Below are positions 23,030 through 36,240 of a DNA stretch of 64,000 nt, one piece after another; the first letter of the stretch is position 1; every line of letters starts with the position of its first letter. The notes under the pieces were generated by a model. That model was not told the origin of the DNA. It saw only the letters and a program-made list of their open reading frames with translations, and searched no databases. The position numbers and the translations under genes were made by a program. This DNA comes from Scatophagus argus (lineage: Eukaryota; Chordata; Actinopteri; Scatophagidae): the NCBI RefSeq assembly GCF_020382885.2, contig NC_058504.1, forward strand, positions 16,689,019 to 16,753,018, given 5' to 3'.

Positions 23030-23290
23030 TTTACAGATGCTAATTCATTTTGTCCTCTTTTTTAAACCTTTGAACAGTGCTAGGCTACCTCTTTACCCCC
23101 TGCTTGTTTATGCTAAGCTAAGCTAACCATCTTCTGGAAGACGCGTCATAGAAATTATGGCCCAAACTAGGAAAATAAGACCCAGGGATATGGTGGAATA
23201 TGATCAACAGTTACCTCTAATTTAGTGAACACATTTTTTATGTGCTGATGCTAGTTTGCTTCATCAGTTAGCTACAGTAAGCATTCATGA
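23030..23290. repeat. Dispersed percomorph repeat with GCTAAGCTAAGCTAACC
   Basis: TTTATGCTAAGCTAAGCTAA followed by CCATCTTCTGG is a hallmark of an interspersed sequence frequent in perch-like fish. A second, shorter copy lies at about 18235-18260. Confidence 0.55.
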
Positions 23291-23950
23291 CACACTCAAA
23301 AGCTGTAGGTGTTTGTGCTTGGTGAATAACAATCTCTTTAGAATTTGAGTTGTTGTAGAGAGCAATTAATACATGTTGTCATGTTACGTTCATAACAGAC
23401 GAAACAGTTGTGCTGTGTCTGCTTCAGCCATGATGAGGAAATATCCCAATGCACAGCCAAATAAAAGTGTGTTTGTCCGCTTCCCTCATATCCATTGTGT
23501 GGTGTATGTTTAATCAGCTGTATGTATGAGGGACCGTTTGTAGGACATTATTCAGAATTACCCAGCTTTTCTGCTCACATATGAAACCAAATTCATTAAC
23601 ATACATAACTGAAAACGACACACACACACTTACAAGTAAAATGATTTTACACACACAACTGAAACACTTTCACGCAAAAAAAATTAAAAATTATATGCTC
23701 ACATACACAACTGAAATGCTTTTGTAAAATGCTGTGAAACCTAACAGTTCAGTAGTGAATATGAACATCACTGTTAGGAGGGGAGGATGACCTTTTCTTT
23801 CACCTGCAGGAAACAGGAAAACTTCACACTAGGAAATGCATCTGAATTTTAAATAGTTTTGCCACCTGGTCTGCACATACTGCCTGATCAGTACTGTGCC
23901 TGAAGGACTCTAAACTGAAATGACAAGGTATAAAACCTATACACGCCTGT

Positions 23951-24080
23951 ATAAATTTTGTCTGTCCTGTTTTAGATTATGGTGCAGGGGTCTGGGGTAA
24001 TGATACGCAAATAATATGTGACCCGGTCCACAACAGAGCTTGCACTGTTTTCTGGGGCCATTTTATGCACACCTATGTGA
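23951..24080 (+). mobile_element. Fragment of a non-LTR retrotransposon (LINE) reverse transcriptase
   Basis: In the frame starting at 23951 the sequence translates as INFVCPVLDYGAGVWGNDTQ, then IICDPVHNRACTVFWG. This is the thumb-side motif of fish LINE reverse transcriptases (consensus-like P-VLDYGAGVWG...NRA...LG). The frame continues without catalytic domain on either side. It is a short dead fragment. Confidence 0.7.
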
Positions 24081-25478
24081 AGTGTGAAATAAGGGTAATG
24101 TATTGCGACTGCAGAATAGACACATACCACATACCTGATAAGCAGCTTACCAAACAAATTTTCTTTTGGTACACACACACACACACATATGTATTCATTT
24201 TAAATGCACATGGCGGCTGGGCCTCTTTTATTTAGGATGAGTGAAAGCTTTTCAGTAGTTTTCAAGATAACTTTCTTTAGTTGCATATGTGAGCGTAGTT
24301 GTTTGTGTGACAGCATTTTCACTTGTACATGTAAAAGCATTTCACTTGTGTTTGTGGTTTTCAGCTGTGTATGTGAATGAATCTGGTTTGTATGTGAGAA
24401 GAAAAGCACACATATATACATGCTAATTGTGAATAAGGGGAAGGATCAAGGCCCCTCATATGTACAGATTTGACCTCCACAGATCAAACTTCCTGAAGCG
24501 TTTTTCACACCAGAGTCTAAAGGGTAAAACTTAACAAGAACAGCTGTGTCTCTTACCCAAAATTTCACTCTCGTGTAACTCTGGAGTTCGTGTGTCTGCT
24601 CAGTCTGGTGATGTATTGTCATTAATAAAGAGAAAGGTCCAATCTGAAGACACGAATATCTTAAAACAACGAAGTAAAGAAACGACTATTGCCCCCTTTA
24701 TCCGCACTTGTTAACTGCTTCTTTCATCAACAGCACTGAAGCTCTGACTGAAATACTGAAACAACACCTGACGACTAAATCTGAAAGTTGAGTCACAGCT
24801 GAAACAAGAAGATCGAGGTGATTATAATTCTCACTTTTCAGCGCTCAGGCACCTGCAGCTGTCTGAGAACCTAAATGTCATAATCTATTCTGATGCTTGA
24901 CTGGGAGTGAGAGGAAGATCGAGGTAGTTCATGTGTGGAGGGAAAGCAACAAGGACATGTGATGATTCCCTACCAGACCTGCTTGCTATTTCTTCTATAA
25001 AAAAATGAATTCCAACTGTATGTTGATTTGGAATTAGGTTTTTTGTTCATCAAAGCTAATCTCTGTAGATGTATCTGCTCATCAATACCCATGAAACCTG
25101 AATGCAAAACTGAATGGATTTCAGTGTAGAACAGTTGCTTTGTCTTATCACACACCTTCTTAACTAATTACAGTCATGAGCGACTCTCATTACAGAGTCT
25201 CAAAAGACAGATTCTGTTTTCAATTTAAATGTATGCTCATTAGAAATGAGCAAAAGAGTAAATACTGTGATGATAGCTGTGATAATGCTTTTCTCTTGTA
25301 CACACAAACCCACACACACACACACCCTGTCTTGTCGCCACCTCAGCCATCACTCTGAATGATGTCAGTCAAATTAATTGCTGCTCCCTTCCCGTGGCAC
25401 GCTCGAGGAGGTTTCACAGAGGCAAGGACAGTCCGGGGCCCAGAGAAAGCAGGCTTTAAAGGACAACTCTGTGTTTGC

Positions 25479-25499
25479 GTGTGTGTGTGTGTGTGTGTG
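25479..25499. repeat. (GT)n microsatellite
   Basis: About ten GT units; a short CA tract lies at 25310-25325 nearby. Confidence 0.85.
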
Positions 25500-25865
25500 G
25501 AGCGCGGCACCAATCACCTGCTTCAGCACCCAATCCAGCGTCCCCGCAATGTCAACTGCTCTCTGTAAATATAAAGAATTTGTTTCCTTTCTATATTTTT
25601 GTTTCAGCGGAGCTTGTGAGATCCTCTAAGTGATACTGTCTTTTTAGACTGGCACGTCAGAGAAGGGATGTTAGACATGGCAAATTCAGATGATGCTAAT
25701 GACTGGCCCTGGGGAAATGATTTACTGAGACAGGGAGAGAGGAAAGAAAGGGGCAAGGAGAGAGACAGAGTCTTATGTAAGTATCCAGCAGTGGCAACTT
25801 AAAAAAAAAGAAAGAGAGACTTGAAGGACGCTCTGTAAATATCACATAACACACAAGTATCACCA

Positions 25866-26260
25866 AAATCAGGCTGCTGTCACATTGATAATGAAGTACC
25901 CTCTGTGGTCGCATGCTGTTCGCTTATGGACAGGGAACACCTGGCCCTGCGAAAGTGGATTTTTTAATCTACTTAATGACTTCCTCGTCACCTTCTCTGT
26001 ACAGGCAGCATCCTGGGGATTTAAAATGCAATTAAACAGCTGGCAATAATCTGTATTACTCTCCATTAAATATGTATTATTCACAACTAGAAGAGCTATC
26101 ATAATTGTGCTGGAGTCTAATGCATTTTTAATACTTTGAACGACACCAAGATAAGCATAATTGAGAGTGAGCACGCTGGTGACTCCAGCCGAAGTGCGTC
26201 ATCATGGAACATGTTGACAAACATGAATGCACTTTGCATGTTGAAAAATGCCGACACTCT
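25866..26260. promoter_or_regulatory. Candidate conserved non-coding element (enhancer-like)
   Basis: The stretch is free of recognisable repeats and dense in homeodomain-type cores: TTAAT near 25970, GCAATTAAAC at 26030, CATTAAAT at 26064, CATAATTGTG at 26100 and TTTTTAATAC at 26126. Such composition is typical of developmental enhancers around homeobox genes. Conservation was not tested. Confidence 0.35.
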
Positions 26261-26393
26261 GTCCACGTCTGCTATCCTTGGTGAACACATGCCGATAGAG
26301 AAGGGAGAGACCAACATGACAAGCACATATCCATCCACTACTGCCAACATCTAGGGGAATGTATGTAAATCTGATTTCAGCAATAGGATATTG

Positions 26394-26395
<2 letters not shown>

Positions 26396-26447
<52 letters not shown>
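26396..26447. repeat. (TA)n microsatellite
   Basis: About 24 TA units. An apparent open frame of alternating tyrosine and isoleucine here is an artefact of the repeat. Confidence 0.9.
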
Positions 26448-26453
<6 letters not shown>

Positions 26454-26537
26454 GTACAAGCCTGTCCTGTGCTGGAGATCACCCTGTACATCTTTTGACC
26501 TTTAGTGCTCCTCTGCAGCAAAGCCTACCCCCCCAAC

Positions 26538-26539
<2 letters not shown>

Positions 26540-26577
<38 letters not shown>
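26540..26577. repeat. (CA)n microsatellite
   Basis: About 18 CA units, followed by a pyrimidine-rich stretch to 26690. Confidence 0.9.
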
Positions 26578-26579
<2 letters not shown>

Positions 26580-26869
26580 CAACACATACACCCCACTCCA
26601 TTCCTCCTCCTAGTTTACTCTTGCTCTTCATTTCTCTTTCTTATCACACCCCTCTGCTCTCTTTCTCCACCCTCGCTCTGTTTACTGTTTGGGCCCCTGG
26701 CAGTGCTGTGTTGCCATTCGTCACTCCAACTGGCTCCAGTGGAGAGGACAGGCCCTCTGACCCCACCACTGGGAAAGGAGCAAGGGAATGAGATGCAAGG
26801 GAGAATCACAGAAGCCTCCTCAGGGAGGAAGAGAGAAAGAGAGAGAGATGAGAGCAGAGAAAGATACAA

Positions 26870-26896
26870 TATATAGACAAAAGTATTGTCGAAGTA

Positions 26897-26967
<71 letters not shown>

Positions 26968-27435
26968 TGCGGGTTATGGGCCTGTTTTTCAGGGGTTGTG
27001 GTCCCTTACTTTCAGTGAAGGGAAATCTTCACAATTGGACAATGCTATGCTGCCAACTTTCAGTTTGTTGAAGGCCCTTTTCTATTCCAGCATGACTGTG
27101 TCCCAGTGCACAAAGCAAAGTCCATAAAAACATGGTTGGATGAGTTTGGTGTTGAAGAACTTGACTGGCCCACACAGAGTCCTGACCTCAACCCCATCCA
27201 ACACTTTTGGGATGAACTGTGATGGAGATTGTAAGCCAGACCTTTTGGTTCAACATTAGTATCTGACCTCACTATTGCTCTACTGCAGGACTGGGCAAAC
27301 ATTCCCACAGAAAGTGAAAGCTGTTACAGATGCAAAAGGGGGACCAAATATCTATTTATTTAGAATGCAATGTCACTAAAGTCCTTGTCGGTATAATGGT
27401 GAGGTGTTCCAATACTTGTTGTATGGTGTAATTGT
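26870..27435 (+). mobile_element. Degraded Tc1-like transposon with an internal (ATT)n expansion
   Basis: The left end has AGACAAAAGTATTG. The right end, read in reverse, has CAACAAGTATTGGAACACCT, so the ends form imperfect inverted repeats. The body encodes the C-terminal part of a Tc1-type transposase in pieces: QHDCVPVHKAKSIKTWLDEF, then LDWPTQSPDLNPIQHFWDEL, broken by a TGA where tryptophan or leucine is expected. An (ATT)n run at 26896-26965 replaces most of the 5' half. Confidence 0.8.
26896..26965. repeat. (ATT)n microsatellite
   Basis: About 23 units inside the Tc1-like remnant; apparent poly-isoleucine and poly-leucine frames here are artefacts. Confidence 0.9.
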
Positions 27436-28479
27436 TACAGAAGACACACACACACACAACAAACAAATGGAAACTTACTGATTTTCAGCTCTTCTTCCAC
27501 AAGTTCAAACATAGATTTTAATTTCCAGATGCATGACAAATTAAAGAAAAAAAAACAGCTCACAAATTTGTCGAGCCAATTCAAGCCACAAGAAAAGCTT
27601 CATTGTGCTTGCTCACTACCAGAGAGAAGAAAATAATTCTCCTGATCATGGTGGACAGCACTGTCTCAAAGTCTCTGGGTCCAAAATCCCCCTTAGGTGT
27701 TTGCTTATGTTAAGTTCTAGTGACTGTAAAGACCAGATAATGTAAATTTCATCGAACACTTCAATGACTCTTTGCGTTCTGTATGGATGAATCTGCGTTC
27801 ATTTTGTTACGTTGCTTATTCAATTATGCTTTTCTTTTAATTTGTCACCACAGGAACAGGAAGTGGGACCGGGTGAGAGCAAGAAATGATGCTGTTGCAC
27901 ATACACAGTAGAAGCAACAGTCTTCCTTATTTAACTTCTTGTCTGACATCTCACTTTTGCATTCGAATACAAAAATGCCTTGTCATATTGCCATATTTTC
28001 TTTTCTATATTCATGGCTCTTTTTTACACTCACGAACCTCAAACTGCCTACACTGAAGCCTATATCGTCTGACTGAAATGTTGGATAATATAATGCAGCA
28101 TACACTTAAACAGTTTAAAGTGTCATACTGTGTCATGGAGTGTCCAGTAAGCCAGAAATGGAGATGAGTTGACCTGGGTCTTTGCTAAACTCAGCCTAAT
28201 CAAATCCTCCAGAGAAACAGGACAGATTTGATGCATTGGCTGCATAATTACTCATATCACCCTCATCTCTGGCCTATCACAGACTGTCAGTGAGGCAGCG
28301 AGTAACACTGAAGCACGTTAAATGGATACTAAGCCAAGTCAGTGAAGGCATATCAAATTATAGAATGAATAATAAGCTGGGTGCAAACGAGGATTCGCTG
28401 ATGAACACTGTTTTCAGCAGGGGTGATATCCACTTGAGCCACACTCCACAGACAAGCTGGAGATAGGTGCTGTCTGGCA

Positions 28480-28720
28480 GAGACGGCTTTAAGTGGAGAA
28501 TATGCTATTAACAACACCGGTGTTAATGCTCACGCTGGTAGAATGCCCCATGGGTGAATTGTGATGATCTGAATTCTAATCAGCTTGCTAATGGGGGGAG
28601 AGCAGATGTGTCTTTAAGAGCGCAACATTGGCAGCAGGAACTGACAGAGCAGAGCGGCGGAGCGATTACTGAAAACTGTGCAGGGAAACTGTGAGACATT
28701 TGTCCCTTCCAACCCGGGCT
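28480..28720. promoter_or_regulatory. Candidate enhancer-like non-coding element
   Basis: A non-repetitive segment with AATTCTAATCAGCTTGCTAA followed by TGGGG at 28570-28595, and further TTAA and TAAT cores. It looks unlike the surrounding AT-rich filler. The call rests on composition alone. Confidence 0.25.
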
Positions 28721-31214
28721 TCAGATGGGTGATTGTGGCTTTTCATCTGGCTTGAGTATATTAGTAAATAGCACTGACCATAAGAGGACTGGAACTGATG
28801 CCATACTGTGCATGACAAGTCATGCCAGTGCTACACTCAGAGGAAATAAAAAAGTTAAGTATTATCCAAATGTCCTTTTGAACGCCTTTTAAAAAGGCAT
28901 TCCTTAATGAAAATGAAGAACAAAGCATGTGACATACGATGCTTATTTACCAAAGGTCGCGAAGGGAAACAACATGCATCCTTACAGATAAACAGATCAG
29001 ATAACTCTCACCACAGCTGGCAGCTTTGTTACTCTTGCAGTCTCATTTTTCAACAGAACACCCACAGAAGGTGCTCATACAATTTCATAAAAATGTGTCA
29101 CTTTTATTTTTACTTTTTTTTTCCCTTTGTGGCCACACCTCCGTCTCCTACAAATGTCAGGTAACCAACTCTCGATTAGCTGTCTGTTTTGGGTACAAAC
29201 AAGAGCTATGAATGCTTCTTTTTCAGGACAGAGGAGTGACTCAGTTTCAAACTACATCAGTTTCACTTTTCACTCTTTTTGAGTATGTAGTGTATTCGCA
29301 CAGGATCTAAATCTGTTTGTTTTCTTGAGTGTCGTGGAGACATACCTCAAACTCCCACAATGCATTGCACAATAGAAAATGATGTAAGCCATCCCCAGTC
29401 TTTCTCTGCTAACACTAAATGTATGTCAAACATTTGGCTATTTATTTGGAAGAGCTAACACAAACATCACATAACCCACAAATATCAAAATACTAAATAT
29501 TTTAGAATCATACAGTAAATCAGGGATTAAAACGTGTCTGGCAGAATAAAACAAACCAAAAACAAACAAACAAAAAACACTAAACAAACAAAAACAGATA
29601 ATGTAAACACCAACTAAAAGCACAGCCAGAGACTCCCCTGAGAATATAAAAGGCATATTTTTTAGGTTCTGCTCTGTGCATCTGAAAAGGGGATTATCAG
29701 AGCGGGAGGGGAGTACAGAAGACCACTCAGCAACAGACATCCCACTCGAGTGATGGCACAGTGACAAGCTGAACAAACATCCCCAACAGAGAGAGACAGG
29801 AAGAGAAGGACGGAGGAGGAGAGGGGAGGGAGAGGGGAGGGAGATAAGGACGGCAGGGTGGGGAAAAAAAAACACCTTTAGGAAGAAACTGGGAGCAGAC
29901 TGTGACAAGAAAATAAGAAAACAGCTTTAGCGTCTATGCAGTCCACTCCCTCCTTGAAGGAACAAACCCTAAGCTTCTGCTGTTGTTTATTTGTGTTAGG
30001 AATTAGCAGTATTTGTCTTAACAAGTTTTTAGAGGTCATGTTTAGGAAGACTACAGCCATGCTGCAGTTGTCAAGACGTCTTCTGACACTGTGCTGTCCT
30101 ATAAGGACAAGAGAAGTATGTGAGACGGATAGAGGAGAGACATTCGCTTTGTCCGAAGGATCGCGCAATATTAGAATTGAGAAATGAATAAATATAAAAT
30201 AATAAAAAAAAATAAATAAATTTTCAGCTTATAACGTGGATGTTATTCAATTCGTGACAGAGCATTTTTTAACATTTAAACACAGATTTGTCTAATTTTC
30301 TTTCGGCCACGCTGTAAATTAGTGAATATAACATATGATTACATTCTCTTAAAAGGCAAAAAAACAAAAAAAAAAAAAAACGATGCCTTAAAACTGGTTT
30401 AACAGGTTGACATTGCATTGCCGGCGGTTTTACGAACCCTACACAGCGGTTTGACTGAGCTGACTGTTCCTCAGAAGCCAAAGTGCTGCCATATTTGGAC
30501 GTTTGGACGACAGCAAAACATCAACACCAAATCTCCAGGTTGCTTTCCTCATGATGCATGAACTTATGAAATGCAGCACTGGTTCTTTTCAGTGTGCTAA
30601 CCAAAAGGATCTCGTTTTTTCAGAAGTATTCAATTAAACCCCAAAAATCCCTTTTGATGAGGCTCAGAGTGCTGGTGGATTGCAGATGATTTGAGTATAG
30701 AGCTTCATTATTTTCATTAGCAGTAAAATGTAGTTTACAGTACTGGTGTGGTCCCTGACCTATATATTATGATATTTGACATCATTAACTTGTTAATACT
30801 GGAGCATTGGTGTGTTACTGTTGTTGCTGTTGGTAGTTTGTTCCACTTTAAATACAGTTTTACATACAGGAATAAATCTGAGGGGTCAAGAGATGATTGA
30901 TAGGAGAGGAAAGAAGATAAAACTATTCTCTGAAGCATAAATCTGTTTTCAGTTTCATTCAATCATTTGAAAATGCATTGAAATGAAACCATGCAAGACA
31001 CTGAGAGTTTGGTTGAGCTTATCTGAAACGTGACCCGTGACGAGACTACACATATTAAAAAAACGTATACTATCCATTGTTTAAATTCTTCATCTTGAAA
31101 GAAAAAACTGCAACTAAAACTGTCAAATAAATGTAATGGAGTAGACAATATAATATTTGTCTCTGAAATGCAGTGGAGTGGAAGTATAAAGGAGGAGAAA
31201 ATAGAAAAACTCAA

Positions 31215-31290
31215 GGAAAGCACAAGTACCTCCAAATTGTACTTGAGTACAGTACTTGAGTAAATCTTCTTGGTTACTTTACACTGCTGT
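31215..31290. repeat. Dispersed fish repeat (TACTTGAGTAA type)
   Basis: TACTTGAGTACAGTACTTGA then GTAAATCTTCTTGGTTAC is a short copy of the family also seen at 8440-8840 and 50420-50640. Confidence 0.6.
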
Positions 31291-31631
31291 CTTTTACCAG
31301 ATCGATGCCAGCAAAACTAACATTTGATGGGATGACCATTACACCAGTGACAATAACGGGCAAAGAAAAAGCCAGGACCAACGAGGACAGTCAGGACAAC
31401 GCAGCTTCACTAAGATGGTCCAGGAAGAGAAATCCGTCAAACATTCATTATCGCAGCTGGCTGTGGTTGTTCATTTCTGCTGGTTTTCAGTTCAATAGGA
31501 GAGATGCAGACGGCAGACACAATATGGTCTATATTAGGAAGGGCCTTGACAAACAGGAGCATGGCATGGGGCCCTCTGGAAAGTTCAGATGGGACTGCAC
31601 AAACATGGACAGATGCAAACATGCTCACAAG

Positions 31632-31657
31632 TACACACACACACACACACACACACA
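31632..31657. repeat. (CA)n microsatellite
   Basis: About 13 CA units within otherwise unremarkable sequence. Confidence 0.85.
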
Positions 31658-32159
31658 AGACACAGCTGGAACTCTGCAGGAGAAGGATTTCGGATCCTTT
31701 ATTTGGTCATAGTCAGAGAACCAAAAGCCATTTTAAGCACCTCTGTGTCTGCTAAATTACCGTTTAATTCGGCATCACACTCCAACAACCTGAAAAATCA
31801 GGATATCGTGGAGAGGGAACCTTTGACATGAGAGGACACATCAGAGCTCTTCTATGGTGTTTGTCAAAGACGTTGTTACTTCATCTTATTTTCACAGACC
31901 AGCAGAAGCGGCCATCACTTACACAGCCATCTGCCCTCTACACTTACACAGCAGCTACATGACAACAAATAAAGCAGTGAGTCGAAAAATAAAACCCCTC
32001 ACAATTCTCCAGCTGACCAAATGATGCTGTAACCCGCATAACCTGCTGTAAGCCACTTTAAGGCTTACTGTGCATATAACAATGTAATATGACTCCCATA
32101 GGAAAAAAAATGATTTTCCCCGCTGATCCTCCAAGCAGAGGTCAAAGGTCGAGGTCGAT

Positions 32160-32280
32160 CACTGAACTGCCTCCCTGTGACCAGTAGGGATTCAGTGTGT
32201 TGCTCAAGAACACCACAGCAGGGTGGATGCTTGGGGATTTGAACCAGTGCTCTCTACTCATTGCACCATCCTGATGCCAC
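32160..32280. repeat. Fragment of a dispersed fish repeat
   Basis: TTGCTCAAGAACACCACAGC, AGGGTGGATGCTTGGGGATT and TGAACCAGTGCTCTC resemble a widely scattered teleost sequence. Assigned from memory of its typical wording. Confidence 0.5.
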
Positions 32281-32639
32281 ATTACCCTTGTGACAGCTTT
32301 AATGCATGACAAGGACTTTCAAAGGAAGCTCAATCAGCAGCAGTGTGCCTGTTTTCTCTTCAGCTGTGTCTTAATCTGTCACAGACACATTAGTCTCTGA
32401 ACCCAGGAAATTGTATCTCTTCTTATAATTAAACACCAGCCTCAACTAATCCAATAAAAAATCCAAAAAGTGTCATCTCAGGTTCTTTTGCTTCTGTATA
32501 CACTTAATAGTGTTGAAGTGCGCAGTATGATTTTGGATTAGCATTGACTTAATGCAGTTGTCTCATGCTAACATTCACAGTACAGCTGAAGCTGAATGGG
32601 AATTTTGACTTGATGATGGAACAAAGTTGCACAGTTCCC

Positions 32640-32950
32640 CTCAGCTGAACCAGATTTATTGCAATCCATCCAATAGCTGGATGTTTAACCATTTAACTCA
32701 AAACCACAAATGTGGAACACATTCAGAGGATTCCTGAAGTCATCAGGACACACTGTATGGGAACCCTAAATGTCTGCAGAAAAAAATAGTACCAACGTGT
32801 CTAGGAGATTTTTGGTGGCGCTGCAACAAAGGACATAGTATTCATCCGCCAGGGACAATCAACGTCTTTGAAAATGTCACAGAAATCCATCCAATCGTTG
32901 TTTAGATATCGACACAGTGGACTGACCAATCAATGAACATTAAAGGGTGA
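32640..32950. repeat. Dispersed percomorph repeat (ATCCATCCAATAG type)
   Basis: GCAATCCATCCAATAGCTGG, AACTCAAAACCACAAATGTG, CTGAAGTCATCAGGA and ATCCATCCAATCGTTGTTTA with GATAT appear in the arrangement I know from an abundant perch-like fish repeat that ends with a GACCGACC-type motif. Here the order is partly rearranged (32659 and 32885), which suggests two joined copies. Confidence 0.55.
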
Positions 32951-35879
32951 CTAGCAGAGCTAACAGGGATGTTAAAACAAAAATATATTCAACTGTAGCC
33001 CTCTGTTCAGACAAAGCCACTGTATTTAAAGGGTCTTCATCTATCATTGGGGAGACAGAGTGCACAAGAGGAAGTGGAGTTGAATGGTTTTTCTGAGGAC
33101 TTAAGTTAATCTTCCTTAATTGTTCCATCTGGAAGTCTGCTCCCCTGGTTATCCCACCTTCTGTTTATCAATAATTCAATATGTGACCAGAGAGCCAAGC
33201 CTGCTTTGCTGAAATATATGTTTTACAATACCAGCTACTTGTGCATATTTAACAGTATTACAATCCGGTTTATATGTACCAGTTTAATGCGTACCAGAAT
33301 GGAAAATGGAAATAAGCACAACTCTCTCACAGCGCTTTCATGATGTTTTACTGGAGTAAAATTATGGACCACATGGGTCAAATTACTTCTTAAAGCTGCA
33401 TTCGGATGTCGACTTCGACTTCAACTTCAACCACAGCATCATAGATGAAACTAACAGATTTATTGTTACTTCTTTTAACCATCAAAGAAGAAACCATCTT
33501 GGAACCATCAGCCCAATAGAAGCTCTGCAAAGACCTACAACTCTTTCTCTTTCCCGTATTTACCAAAACTCAAATTACAATGTTTTAAACACTTTTGAAA
33601 TTTAACCCCCATCAACGTGTCGGTGTGATGAGTATTTGAGAGTATCTGGGTGCTTATGTCACTTCAGCGAGTGTGTTATTAAGTTACCAGAACGAGTTGT
33701 AAGGCTAGATCTCCTTCAATACAATAGAGCCCACGGCGGGAGACTGATGACTCAGATGATCTCAGGAGACAGAGCGGACGCACAGATCTGTGAGGAGACA
33801 TGGACAATGGTGAAGGCTACAGATGGCAGCGCTCTGAAAAGCATCAAACAGGGGGTATAAACCTCCCGTGGGGCAATGCATGGATGTCACTGCAAGGTGC
33901 TAATTGAGTTGACAATAGTATGTCATATCTAGAAGAATGACTTCAGAATATGAAAAAAGATCTGATCTGAAAAAGTACTTTGTAGGGTTAGGCTGAATCA
34001 GATGTGGAGAAAAATACAGTATGTAGTGAACGTACAGAACTATAGACAAGGCACACAAAACTAGGCTGCTGCATGGTAGTGTGCGAAAACTGTTTTTTGT
34101 TGTTTTTTTACAGTAACTTCACAGTAAATTTAAAGAAAAACAAATCAACAGTGGCTGAGAAGTAGGGAAAGACGCAGAGAAACACGCAGGGAGAGAAAAC
34201 TGTACACGCATTTCAAGCCTTAAACACTGGAACAAATTAAAAATATAATATATCCTAAGGTCTATTCATTTCTGTGATGACAACATCCCCTTGTCGGGGT
34301 TCCTGATCTTTAAAACAAAAACCAAAAAACACACACAGCCATAACCCCAGCGAAAGCTTTCTGCCTTATGACCTCGAAGGCAAAGCTTTTAGGTGTGTCT
34401 CTCTGGTTAAATGGGTCATGTTGTTTGGACGACCTGATTGAGGGGAATGTCTCTTGAAAACCAGTCGAAAGAACGAAACAAAAGACAGAAACCGCTTGAG
34501 GTGGGATCTCTCTGAGCATAGAGGACGATAGGTCTTCCTCTTGTGTGTGTGCTTGAGCATGCGCATTTCACTTGAGATCAAGTTCTCCCTGTGAGGAATC
34601 TGTCAACTTGTTACTCTGTCTAAGCTGGGTTTCTGCAGGTCACTCTCTTTGCCGTTATAATCAGCACACAAATTAATGATGAAGGTTGACAGGACGCCTA
34701 TTTAAATTATGATCGCTGACCTTTGATGCAACATGAAATCTAAATAGTCGAGATGAAACTGAGACGGAAAGGCAAAAACCGTGTTCGGAGATGAGGAACC
34801 TTAAATTCCACAGCAAAGATGGAGGATAGAGCAGGGATTGTTCAGGGAAACACACCTGCTCTACAGCTTTGAAGACGAGATGAAAGCATGCCCTCTAATT
34901 ACGGCACTTTGAACAACACACATATCGATGCTTCACTCCTCTGGCCTGTGGGGTGTGTGAACTGAAAAAAAGCCACTCTCACTTCCCCTCCCTTCTCTTT
35001 CATTCGTCATATCTCACATTAATGTCACCCTTGACGTGAAGCGCAGTCACTAATCTCAATCAGATTCAAGCTTATTCTCAATCTGAGCAGAACTGATGCA
35101 ACAGTGCTTTGCAGTGATGCATGTATAAGGACCCAAATGCTCCTGCGCCGGCAACAGCTGAACTCTAGAAATCCCCAATCCACAAACTCGTGCCATTTAA
35201 CAACGGCACGATGGAACGAGGCAAAAGAGCCATCTTTTATTCACTATGGCACTCATGATGAATTAAACAGACATTATCTAAGAGCTAAGTTATATAGCAT
35301 GTAAATCTCTATCTAAGATGATATGCCAGTACCTTAAGTGTTCTGAAATGTCTTTTAAACGCCAAGAATATGTTTATAAATATGAGAGTAGTCAGAACTG
35401 CATGGCCTTGTTAAAATCAGCGAGCAGCAAAAGAGGGGAAGCTGCTACACCTAGTGGATGTATGACAGACCTGCAAGAGGTTTAGGTTACTTCTTTTTTT
35501 ATCTCTTTCATACCTATTTTTGATAGGTATTTTTTTTTATTAATGAATGGAAAACACAAGATTTCCTAAAAGATGAATCTTTAGCACAAAACTTCCACTT
35601 GAACTTAATGCAGTAAGAAAAAACATAAACACTGTCCAGACAAACACACGGGGAATTTGTTACTAAAAGGACTGGAGATAAGAACATATCATAGCAGGAC
35701 CAATCTAACTTCAGAAGGCTTGTTTGTACAGAACGAGGACTGTGATTTTGTCCCCGATCTCACACACTGGAGTTGAGTTAGGAATGGGGAATGAGGAAGG
35801 AACTTATCCGCCATGCCTCTCCGAGCTCTGGTGGACCGTTTGCTCTCCTGACTGAGGATAAAACTCGCATGACGTGAAC

Positions 35880-36240
35880 CTCAGTTGGCTGTTTTGCTTG
35901 TGAAACTGTGAGATTAGCTCAATCAGTATTTAAATGATCTCTGAAAGAATATTTCCATGAAAATGTCACTCTGTCAAATTTGCATATCCATTCTGTGCTG
36001 ATTTTGATTCCTTTTACGTGCTTGTGTATCTAATCATTATAGAACCTCCCTTTTTTCTTTATCAGAGGTCAGCTGCTCCACTTTAGGCTGTTATCATTTT
36101 TTTCCCACTCAGGTTAAACTTTGAAAACATCTGAAAATGGAGGCTGGGGTTATTTGGCCAAAGCCATTAAAGGCCTCACTATCAGCCCAGTGCCGAGTTA
36201 ATTTCAAAATGGAGGAGAACAAATGGACTGTGAAATATGT
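35880..36240. promoter_or_regulatory. Candidate enhancer-like non-coding element 5' of the msx2 3' end
   Basis: Non-repetitive sequence with TTTGCATAT (35979), TCTAATCATTATAG (36029), a TTATCATTTTT stretch and AGTTAATTTC (36196). It includes octamer-like and homeodomain-like words. Function is inferred from composition and position only. Confidence 0.3.

Noticed and set aside
26202..27071. Frames with runs of Tyr/Ile, His/Thr, Leu or Ile
   Set aside because: Translations of (TA)n, (CA)n and (ATT)n microsatellites.
29438..29908. 156-codon minus-strand open frame with hydrophobic stretches
   Set aside because: Composition follows a purine-rich plus strand; no family motif, no splice or promoter context.
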